From the NCBI RefSeq assembly GCF_016801865.2, contig NC_068938.1, positions 117,777,810 through 117,841,809 on the forward strand: a DNA stretch of 64,000 nt, read 5' to 3'. A program made the translations under genes and the position numbers. The notes below the pieces were generated by a model that saw only the letters and a program-made list of their open reading frames with translations, was not told the origin of the DNA and made no database searches. Within the stretch, counting starts at the first letter, position 1. The number at the start of each line of letters is the position of its first letter. The stretch comes from Culex pipiens pallens. Taxonomy: Eukaryota > Arthropoda > Insecta > Diptera > Culicidae. Below, one piece after another: positions 44,302 to 54,017 of the stretch.

Positions 44302-45899
44302 TAGAGGGTGACGATTCTCGAGATTTTCAATTTCCCGGGAATCGAGAGTTGAATTTGGCCATTTCCCGGGAATTCTCGGGACCCGGGATTTTTTTGACTA
44401 TGCCAATAGTGCCAATAATTTTAAAATGAAAGGTCATACATTTGTTTCTTTTCAATAAATTCAGTTACAATTAATTCACACTTATTCAATTAAATGTTAA
44501 TTTAAGAAGCCTCATTATTTTAAGGAACTAGTTTAACCTTTAGAACTTTTCTTAGAATCTGTAAATACAAGATCGTTTTGCTGTGCCACAAGCTTGTTGC
44601 ATGAACTTGTTATTAGATTTTCGTGAAGTTAAAAATAGCAAATATATAATTTCCCAGTATCGAGATTTTTGCAATTTTGCAAACTAAAAACAACTACTTG
44701 AACTTGTTTTTTTCTTTTTAAGGTAAACTTGAAATATTCATTGAAGAAATATATTTATCAGGAAATGCGAATGTTCACAAATATCGGACCTTAACAAAGA
44801 TTAAGACAATCTTTACAGAAATCTAGAGCTTTTTCTTCTAATATATAATCTAATATTGAGGTTGATGAGAAACACAAAATGACTTAATGAGGATATGGAA
44901 ATTGAACTTATGGAAAAGGTTGTTTCCTCTTCTAATCTAATCTAATCTAATCTAACACAGACGCAGCCAGTCCGATGAAAGCATGCTGGAAAGTCTTGTG
45001 ATTAGATTACGCCCCAAGCACTTTTCTTGTCATTATTAATAATTGCAGTACATTCGAGAACACCCGAAAATGCATTGCAAAAATTAAAGCGGCCAGCCCT
45101 ACTACGTTGTGTTTACCGCAGAGAGGATTCTGAGAACGGATCACATTTCACAGAATCTACATGGAAAAGGTTGTTTCCTCTTAGAAAAAAAAAAAAAAAA
45201 AAAAAAAAAAACAAATAAAAATAATTTAACAAAAAAACTTTATACAACAAAATTTCACATCGTATAAATGAAACTTCAGATAATCGAATCTCGACAAAAA
45301 AAATTGTTTGCTGTTTTATTTTTGATTTTTGAGCTTTAAACTACTCTTAACTACTCTAAGATTACTAGGAAATTTTTAAATCCAAGATTCAAATTTGACT
45401 AAAGTGTTGTTGCAGAACTCGAAATTGATGTTGAAATAAGAAAAAAAAAATTTTTTTGTTCGTGATTCGATTATCCGAAGTCCCATACAAACCTTCGGAT
45501 AATCGAACTTCGGATAATCGAAACTTCGGATAATCGAAACTTCGGATAATCGAGTCAGGACTGTATTTCATTTCTGGGATGTAACTGCTACTTTAAGGTA
45601 AATTTTGGGCTCCACATTTTTGTGGGCTTCTCTCAATTATAGTTATTGGAATTTTCGACAAGTTAAAATTTACACTTTCTATATAACATTTTATTCGAAC
45701 TTGAACATTGAACATCCATTGTTCTAAACCGTTTCGAATTTTTAAATGTTTTTCCGATTAGTTTATAACATTTTGCTTCGATATTTATAAGTAGAAAATT
45801 TCCCGGGACTCTCGACCAAATTTCCCGGGAATCGAGAGGTCCAAAAATTGTCGATTTCCCGGGAATTTTTTCCCGGGAGTTCCCGCTCGTCACCCTCTA
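44302..45899. mobile_element. hAT-type non-autonomous element with 8-bp TSD
   Basis: TIR TAGAGGGTGACGA at the left and TCGTCACCCTCTA at the right are flanked by CTCTGAAT at 44294-44301 and 45900-45907. Subterminal regions share TTTCCCGGGAATCGAGAG-type repeats in inverted order (44325-44395 and 45800-45880). No transposase frame. The interior holds a TCTAA microsatellite (44931-44958), a long A-run (45185-45211) and a nested pogo-like end. Confidence 0.85.
45465..45567. repeat. Nested pogo/Tigger-like MITE end with ATAATCGAA repeats
   Basis: Four copies of CTTCGGATAATCGAA lead to CGAGTCAGGACTG|TA. Such ends (reverse reading CAGTCCTGACTCGATTATCC) are typical of pogo/Tigger-type elements with TA targets. 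A weaker counterpart, CTTCAGATAATCGAATCTCG, lies at 45274-45293. Confidence 0.5.
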
Positions 45900-46059
45900 C
45901 TCTGAATGAATCAGTCTTGAGATGCAGTTTTTTGCTTAAAAAGTACTACTTTTACTAGTGAAATAGCAAGAGAATGTGCAAATATTTAAAGGTTCTAAAA
46001 ATAATATGGTCGACAGAAACGATGCATTTGGCATGCTATTGACAAATCATCACAAAAGT

Positions 46060-46104
46060 GTTCCGAATTTGTGGGTGTTCCGAATATGTGGGATGACTGT
46101 ATTT
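46060..46104. repeat. Pogo-like terminal repeat, second copy
   Basis: GTGTTCCGAATTTGTGGG, then GAATATGTGGGATGACTGTA, is the inverted counterpart of 5424-5470. Confidence 0.45.
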
Positions 46105-47514
46105 CTGGAAGTTTAACCCTCTTCGATCTGAAAAATCGCAAAAAATCAATTTTTCAACCAATTTTTAATCTTTAAAATGCATTGGAAAGAAGAACTCTTG
46201 AAATTTTAGAAAATTTTAGGGTTGGAAGTTTTACTTGTTTTATGTCACTTTGCCATTGTTTTTAAAAATGTCTTTTTTTTTCAGGGGTCAACTTTGGCTG
46301 TGTTTTTTACTATTATTTCCTATATTTTAAGTAAAAATAAGTATGCAGTAATTTTTGTAGTGTCCCAGACTATGCCTCTACGCATTTGTTTACAATATAA
46401 ATCATAATGGTGTCATTCTATAGCAGAAAAAGTGAAAAACAAGTAAAAAATTGAAAAAGTGACTATAAAAACATGAAAAAATTAGATAGGCAAAATGTAA
46501 TGATAGGAGGTGTTAGAATAGGCCAAATACTACCAAAAACAAACATAAACTAAACAAGATAAATGCAAATTAAAATACTAAAAATAAAACAAGAAAAACA
46601 TAAAACAAGAGAAGTGAAGTTTATCGTAGAACAAAAGTTGCTCAAAATGACCTCCTAAACACGGGAAAAATAAAAATCTTCGAAAAAAAAATTTGGGCAG
46701 TAGAGGGTTTTAAACCTTCTAATTCGTTCGCTTCCCCTCGACTAATAGATTTCTGAAACCGATAATTTAACCGAGTAGGGTATTTTAACCATTAGTGGAC
46801 CCCCTAGTAGAGCCGAAGCACAAATTTTCAATATTTTAAGCACTTTTTCATAACGCTTTGTACAAAACAATGAAAACTGAAGTCGTTTGAACAATTTCGA
46901 CTGTTTGTTTCATCAGCTTATTTGTTTTTGAGCAGAAAAATAGCCATTTGAAAAAAAGTTTTTTTTGCCTGTTATGGACTCCCTTTTCCTATAGTGGACA
47001 CGGGTCCATAATTCGTAAGCAATCTGTTATTTTTATACCAAATTTAACTGATATTTGATGTTTTGATGCATGGTGTAGGCCTAATGATAGATATAATGAA
47101 TAAAAGATGGATTTTGCTCACTTTTCATCATAAACAAATATGTTTTGTTAACTAATTTGGCTTTAAACAACATAAAAACCTAACAGACATTTAAACACAT
47201 TTATTTCCGAAAATGATCAGAGAAAATGTTTCAAAAACCACTGTAAACATAAAAATTATTAATAAAAAGTAATTTTGATGCACATTTTTTCATATTAATT
47301 ACATAAATGGTTGACTAAACAATAGATTTGTTTACAGTTGCTGATAAAACCACGCATGTTTATTTAAAAAAAGTGTTGTTCTTGATTTATTATTATAAAA
47401 TATCATTTAAAACTGCAATTATGATGCTTCAGTTAAGTACAATTTACTATAGTTTTGATTAATTATAATTTTTACGGCTTCAGCATTTTTGGTACTTTTA
47501 ACATGAAACAGCTA
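46105..47514. other. AT-rich DNA, nothing recognised
   Basis: Frames under 65 codons. No RNA gene or clear repeat edge. Confidence 0.4.
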
Positions 47515-47516
47515 TA

Positions 47517-48759
47517 CAGCAATTCTATTTGAAAAGAGCCTAAACCGAAAAAAAGTTCTCCGATCGGGCTCAAAATTTTTCTAAGGGTTCCTAGGCCAAA
47601 ATAATTAGACCCGTATTTTTTTGTTTGGCCATTAGGGTGACCTACATCGTGCTAAGGTGGTTCAAAAAATGGCAATTTTCGTCATTTTTCGCAAAAACCA
47701 CTTTTTTCGAAAAATCATATCTCCGCGCCAATTCATCCGATTTTAGCTGTCCTAGACGCAAAAGAAAGGGTATGAGTTTGGCTATTTGAGAAAAATAGTA
47801 AGAAGCTCCAAAAATCTAGCTTAACTATTGAAAAAGTCGTATGAAAACTTAAAATGGCGCTTTGACCGTGTCTGGACCAAAGAGCCTATGTCTGAAAATA
47901 TTTTTATCGGATTCCTCGGAAAATTTCACATATTATATCAAAAAATTGGCGATTTCGAACCGTACGTTTACAAGATATGGTTTTTTGAAAATAAAAAACT
48001 GAGTTTTTCGACGCGCCACGCGCAAAAACAGGAAAATGACGAAATCGACAAAATATCAACTTTTTTGACTAAAACTGCGATAACTTAAAAATTTCAGCGA
48101 TGACCTATACATGTCTGGGTATCAATTTTCGTAATTGAAAGACGCAATTTTTGGTACCCAGACATGTATAGGTCATCGCTGAAATTTTTAAGTAATCGCA
48201 GTTTTAGTCAAAAAAGTTGATATTTTGCCGATTTCGTCATTTTCCTGTTTTTGCGCGTGGCGCGTCGAAAAACTCAGTTTTTATTTTCAAAAAATCATAT
48301 CTTGTAAATGTACGGTTCGACATTGCCAATTTTTTTGATATTTAATGTGAAATTTTCCGAGGAATCCGATAAAAATATTTTCAGACATAGGCTCTTTGGT
48401 CCAGACACGGTCAAAACGCCATTTTAAGTTTTCATACGACTTTTTCAATAGTTAAGCTAGATTTTTGGAACTACTTACTATTTTTCTCAAATAGCCAAAC
48501 TCATCACCTTTCTTTTGCGTCTAGGACAGCTAAAATCGTATGAATTGGCGCGGAGATATGATTTTTCGAAAAAAGTGGTTTTGCGAAAAATGAAGAAAAT
48601 TGCCATTTTTCGAACCACCCTAGCACGATGTAGGTCACCCTAATGGCCAAACAAAAAAATACGGGTCTAATTATTTTGGCCTAGGAACCCTCAGAAAAAT
48701 TTTGTGCCCGATCGGAGAACTTTTTTTTCGGTTTAGGCTCTTTTCAAATGGAATTGCTG
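47517..48759. mobile_element. 1.24-kb palindromic MITE, TA-flanked
   Basis: The arms are reverse complements over ~600 bp each, centred near 48138, with few mismatches. The ends CAGCAATTCTATTTGAAAAG and (inverted) CAGCAATTCCATTTGAAAAG lie between TA at 47515-47516 and 48760-48761. It is the complete relative of the truncated element at 1699-2300. No coding. Confidence 0.8.
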
Positions 48760-48761
48760 TA

Positions 48762-49461
48762 TATTTATACTCATAATTGATTTTTTATGCGTTTAGGTTG
48801 ATAATAACACGCATTTATTGTATCTTTAAGAGAAACTTTTGCTTAAATACACAGTTTTCTTCTTTTTTGAAGGTTTAATTAACACCCATCAAGAGACGAA
48901 TGCACACTTGTGTAAAATCTTTTTAATAAAAACAAAAAAATACAAATATTTTCTTTTTATACAATATTACATGCTTTTACTCACAAAGGTGATGTCACTG
49001 ATATGAATCTTCAAGCAATTTCAATATGACACACCAAGAGGCAAAACGATATTACGAATATTTTTGGCACTTTCGTTAAAAACATGCGGTTCTGCAAAAA
49101 CAAATAACAAAACTACCTTTTGTGGTTTGACTATCATGTTTATTTACAGTGCGACTATCAAACTTGTAATTTGTTGATGATTTGTTCGAATATTTGATAA
49201 AAACAATAAGTTTTCTGCAGCACCCCTTTTGGGCGCACATTTCTGATGCTACCTTTTGGCTCCTTGGATTAGCCATGGATAATTTCACAGTGTAATAAAC
49301 AGGGCAGCTACCACCACGCGGCGCCACCGTTTTGAAGGAGAAAATAATACAGTTTTTTTTTTTTTCAGACGAGTTTCAATCCCCTGGTGATGTGCATGCT
49401 TTTGCATGCGATTTTACGCAGATTTTTTTTTACTGTGAACGGATTTTTTTTTACTGTGAAC
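48762..49461. other. AT-rich DNA, nothing recognised
   Basis: No supported gene. A duplicated TTTTTTTTACTGTGAACGGA is present at about 49425-49462, just before the SINE. Confidence 0.4.
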
Positions 49462-49475
49462 GGATTCAGAACATG

Positions 49476-49752
49476 AGCCGGGTCCGGTGGTTCAGTGGTT
49501 AGCGTGGTAGCCTCTAAACCCCAGTATGGCCTGGGTTCAATCCCAGACGGACCCGGTGGCATTTTTCGAGGCGAGATTTGCCTGACCACGCCTTCTATCG
49601 GATGGGGAAGTAAAACGTCGGTCCATTTGCGTAAAAGAGGTTTTGAGTGACTCACCACACATAACCTTCGGACGCCTAGAAATGAGCAGAAACTTGCAAC
49701 AGAGACCACAAAAGACCCGGGGGTCGTTAAAGTGGATTACTTTGCTTTTTTT
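49476..49752 (+). mobile_element. tRNA-derived SINE, copy 1, 14-bp TSD
   Basis: GGATTCAGAACATG flanks it at 49462-49475 and 49753-49766. The head has paired ends GGGTCCG and CGGACCC like an acceptor stem. It also has an A-box-like GGTTCAGTGGTTAGCGTGG and a B box GGGTTCAATCCC, so RNA polymerase III transcription is expected. The body continues through TTTGCCTGACCACGCC to a T-rich end. It would be mobilised by a LINE partner. Confidence 0.9.
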
Positions 49753-49807
49753 GGATTCAGAACATGTTTTAGTGTTAAGTAAATGGTAGTAAATGGGGTA
49801 AATTTTG

Positions 49808-50081
49808 GCCGGGTCCGGTGGTTTAGTGGTTAGCGTGGTAGCCTCTGAACCCCAGTATGGCCTGGGATCAATCCCAGACGGACCCGGTGCCATTTTTCGA
49901 GACGAAATTTGCCTGACCACGCCTTCTATCGGATGGAGAAGTAAAACGTCGGTCCATTTGCGTAAAAGAGGTTTTGGGTGAGTCACCCACATAACTTTCG
50001 GACGCCTAGAAATTAGCAGAAACTTGCAAAAGAGACCACAAAAGACCCGGGGGTCGTTAAAGTGGATTGCTTTATCTATGG
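49808..50081 (+). mobile_element. tRNA-derived SINE, copy 2
   Basis: Same family and orientation as copy 1, differing at scattered positions. For example, the B box reads GGGATCAATCCC, which weakens the polymerase III signal. No clear target duplication was found. The 3' end is near GATTGCTTTAT. Confidence 0.85.
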
Positions 50082-50459
50082 AATAGCTTTACTTTGGCCC
50101 ACCATGCAAATTTTTAAAATTTTGAGTTTTGCACCAGTTCTTCACCAGGAAGACAATGAACTTTTTTTCTGACTATTTCTATTTTGTCACAAAACTATTG
50201 ATTTTAGCGCATTTTGGAAAGTCAGCCTTCCTTAATTTTTATTCTCCTACTGCCCAATGGTGCTCTGATACACAATTTTGAAAAAGCCTTCAAATAAATC
50301 AAATAGGTTAAAATTTCAAATTTGGTGTGCACGGGCTCTTCAAAAAGAGAACCTAGAGCAAAATCTATTGTCTTTCGCTCGATTGGTACCTCCGTTTGAC
50401 AGTTCTCGTGCTTCGATTGGTACTTTTTATTTAAGTTGTCCGTTCTCTAATAAGCTCTA
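50082..50459. repeat. Left flank of the large TIR element, dispersed repeat
   Basis: AT-rich. The final ~80 bp match 5130-5210 and form the target of the insertion. No gene. Confidence 0.45.
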
Positions 50460-50726
50460 CCCAAGTAACCACAAGCACTAAATTGAAGTATTAATTCAGT
50501 ACTAAATCAGCACTCGAATGTTTTGAAGTAGTAAATAAGCTTTGCGAATGCCTCAAAGTACCAAAACTTTGCATCATTACAACTGGCATTAAATCACCAT
50601 TTACGACCTTGAAAATGTGCTTCAAAGCATTTGATGTTTATCAACAAAGTAACCCATCGATACGGGAAACATTTCAGCCAGACATGTCTTATTGACTTTG
50701 ATCCTTCTCCCGTCATACCGTTCTAA

Positions 50727-50800
50727 TAAGCGTGCGGGCTAAGGCGCAATTCCCTCAGTGTGCATATGTTATAATTTTGCGTGAACTGGGTTCAATTCCC
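50727..50800 (+). repeat. tRNA-like (Leu/Ser-type) boxes in the left arm
   Basis: AAGCGTGCGGGCTAAGGCGC resembles the A-box/D-arm of class II tRNAs (Leu/Ser). GGGTTCAATTCCC, 40 bp on, is a B box/T-arm. A run of T follows at ~50814. There is no acceptor-stem pairing, so it is not a tRNA gene. It is a tRNA-related relic or polymerase III promoter. Confidence 0.5.
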
Positions 50801-51389
50801 GCCGATTGAAGTGTTTTTTTGTTTTTTTTTTTTTTGTGGAAAACTGCAGCCTGTAATTAAGTCAAATTTTTCAAAACATATGTCCAAAGGACAAAGGACA
50901 TTATCAAAAGTTCTCTGGTAAATTTAGTTACTTTTCTTACAAGCAATAAGCTGCTTTCCGGAAGTCTGATACACTTTGTGAAATTTTGCCAACCGTGGAC
51001 CAAGCACTCCTCGGAAAAAACAGTTCCCGTTAGCCGTTAGCCAGTACTTGTCCCTAATAACCTCAAGCTTTCCGTAATTGATTGCACTGCACTTACTGGC
51101 TGGCCGCAATTTGCTGTGTGACTCGTAAATAATTTCCGTCCAACGAAATGACAACGGGTTTTTCTCATGAACCAGAAACTCGAAACAGCATAAAGAAAAC
51201 CTTCCTTAATGTTCGATGCATCAACCACATCGATTAAAACTTTCAAAACAAACACTCATTTCAGAATACATCAGTTGGCTGGCGCGCATCCTGGAGATCG
51301 ACGAGAAAAATGCAAGAATAACATCAAAGTGTCACACTCACACATGAAACGCAACAGGAGAAAGAAAAAAACAAAGGAGCCACCACGAA

Positions 51390-52390
51390 GCCTCCACCGA
51401 CCTCCGGGACTCGGTCAACCGGGGCGGGACACGTCTTCCTCTCACGTTCAGCGACCACTATGGGCGGTCAGATACTGTTCTCGTACTCGACCCTCTTCTG
51501 CGCCACCTGCCTCGACGCTCCCGAGTATGTTGACGGACTCTGGGACTACGGCGGACGAATCCACCGGTCTGCCTGGTTTCCGGCGTCGGTTGGTATAACG
51601 GCTGGCGAGGCTGGCGTCTTATCTCGCGACGGTTGGTCCACAGACCAAAATGGCGGCGTCGCGAGGGCGGTTCCCACACCGGAACGGTGTCGCGGGCGAT
51701 CCTCGTGCGTGAGCGATCGTGCTCGGCGGTACGATGTACCGCGCGGGGAATACCGCGGGTGTCGGGTGGCTTACGGCGGACGAATGCGTCTGTGCCGGCC
51801 TGTACGCGAAGCGTACGAACACCGAGGGGTTCTGTGGGCACAATGGGGACGGAAATTAGCGATGGCGGAGGGAGGTTGGACGGCGATAGATCGGGGAAGC
51901 AACGGTATTTACCTGGATGTCCACAAATCAACGCAGGCTCCTCCTGCTTGCGTCCGGATCTCCAGATCGTCGGACGGCTTTTCTCCGGGATGGCGTCTAC
52001 CGGATCTTCCACTTCACTTATAAAATTTCACTACTTCGTGACGGTGATTTTCACGGATATCGACCGTCCTCTTCAAGATACCAGGCAAAGTGACCGTTGC
52101 AATGGCGGGGTTTTCCCAGCGATCCTCAACCTCCCCCTTCTGGACTCCTTCGTCCCATCGTCCCATCGTCTTGGTCATCGCCGCTACCCAAGGCGGGCGT
52201 TTGCGATGATCTCGTGCGCTCCTGGCGGTGACTAGCGCAACTAGCGGTGCAGCTTTGGTAGCGTCCGTAGGGGCTGGACAGCTACGCTAGTAGGTCGTTC
52301 TGCCCGCAAGCCTGCTCAAGTGCTCCCTCCGTAACTTGCCGCGGAACAAACGATCGCACTAATCTTGGGATGCAAATACCATAGGTTACA
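51390..52390 (-). mobile_element. Gypsy 3' LTR, truncated (~1.0 of 1.31 kb)
   Basis: In element sense it starts TGTAACCTATGG at 52390 and is ~99.5% identical by eye to 60238-61238 (four substitutions noticed). At ~51390 it stops and joins the inner edge of the left TIR arm, so the last ~310 bp of the LTR, its TSD and the inner ~170 bp of that arm are missing. Long frames of 184-200 codons are LTR by-products repeated in both LTRs. Confidence 0.85.
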
Positions 52391-52400
52391 CTCTCCCCTC
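52391..52400 (-). other. Polypurine tract
   Basis: GAGGGGAGAG on the minus strand lies immediately 5' of the 3' LTR, the expected primer site for plus-strand synthesis. Confidence 0.8.
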
Positions 52401-54017
52401 GCTCGGGTAAAAAAAATATTAGAACTAATATTTTTTTTTCTAACATTTTTCGTTTTGCACTGAACACTATATACGATCCGCTTACCTCTGAACCACGAGA
52501 CAAGAACAAAGAATTGACTGCACATCGTTGTTTTAACTCAAAGTAACCAGAAATATTTGAAAATTGAGTCCGTTGTACTAAGTCAAGTCAGAATACACAA
52601 GTTCACAACACTTATATCAAGGGTAATGGGCGGGGTCATAAGTTATCATCGTCAACCTAAGTCGACTCCTCTCAGTTTCAAGGCCGAAACCTGTTACTGA
52701 CCATCAACGTATATTTCAACTCCGGTCTCCAGCGATCTCCATTCTTGATATATTAACCGACATTGACAACATTTAAATTACAATATTTACAAGTCAAATA
52801 AATAAATAAATAAATAAATAAATAACAAATTAAAATATTTACAAATTAAAATTATACTCAAGCATGCAAATTTTTATAAATTTTGATTTTTTTTTTATTT
52901 TTTTTTTTTGATTTTCAAATTTTCTGCTGCATGCAAATTACAAATAATACCATGGTAATAAATTAATTATATTCCGGAATAAACAAATATCGCGATCAAA
53001 AACCTATTCGCATCAAGCGACGGTTGAAATGATTCACTACGTGAGTGTCGGAGATCTCCTTTATCGAACCAATTCGTGCTATAATCCTTATCGTTATCAT
53101 TCGTATCAGTGTGTGTGCTGCTTCTTCGGGTTTGCTGAGTGACCTGAACCTGTCAAACTACTATTGGTGATAAAAAATGTGGCCTGTGCAAGATCGCGAT
53201 GCGGTTGTTTGTGAGAAAATCGGCGATTTGTGTAGAAATGGGAATTTATTTATTATTTTCCTGATACGTATCAGTTTAAAAAGGTACCTATATAATCATT
53301 TGAAGTTTTATTCCCCAATTCTACCCCAAAAATCCCATATCTCACAAACAAGCTCATCAGAGATGCAATATGCTCTGATATGAATTTTGAATGCTATGCT
53401 TTTGGTAAGTATGAAGTGCTCAAATTTCACGGAAGTGCGTCCACTAGGTGAAAAATTAAGCGAAAAAATCCTAGTTATAAATTGAAAAAAGCTAAATAGT
53501 GATGCATGGTATATGACAAAAAAAACTTCTTGCAACTTCATGGTTAGGCAACTCATTTGCTCACTGCTCACGACTCATTAACATGTTCTTTCACACACAC
53601 TTTGAACTCAGATGCAATTTTCCTTTCACATTCCTTCTTCGTAGTGCAACTTTAGAAATTTTCTTGATAATGTTGCCTGAGAGATGAATGGGACATTTTG
53701 CACCGATGAACATAAAATTGATTCACAAAACACAAAATAACACTCAATTACGACACTTTAAAACTTTCACTTAAAATTTGATCAATGATTTCCTAGGATG
53801 CACTTTTCCATACTGGTGCTTGCGATGCGTGGGCGTTCATGTGTCAATGAACCCATTGATGAGTGACACTCGGTTCATTCATGCGCTGTGGATTGCGCAA
53901 GGCGACTTAGATGAGAACTCCTGATGAATGAATTTGCGGAATCACATCTATATCGACCTTGACCTCCTCTCAGATGAACCTCTGTCCTCGAACTAAGCCA
54001 TGTCCCTCTTTCAGAGA
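52401..54017 (-). other. Gypsy 3' non-coding region, no env
   Basis: 1.6 kb between the pol stop and the polypurine tract. No frame over 90 codons, so no envelope gene. Contains an (AAAT)n run at ~52795-52825 and a T-rich stretch. Confidence 0.6.

Noticed and set aside
46114..46713. TIR element with TTTAACCCTCT/AGAGGGTTTTAAA ends
   Set aside because: The end match is only ~11 bp and no subterminal similarity or convincing target duplication was seen.
49476..49552. Functional tRNA gene
   Set aside because: Has A and B boxes and an acceptor-like stem but no normal anticodon arm. It continues into a SINE body with a TSD.
51458..52235. Frames of 184-200 codons at 51.5-52.2 kb and again at 60.3-61.1 kb
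   Set aside because: They lie within the two LTRs of the same gypsy element on both strands. They are repeats of GC-rich LTR sequence rather than genes.
52401..54017. Envelope gene downstream of gypsy pol
   Set aside because: No frame above ~90 codons and no signal peptide or membrane-anchor pattern.
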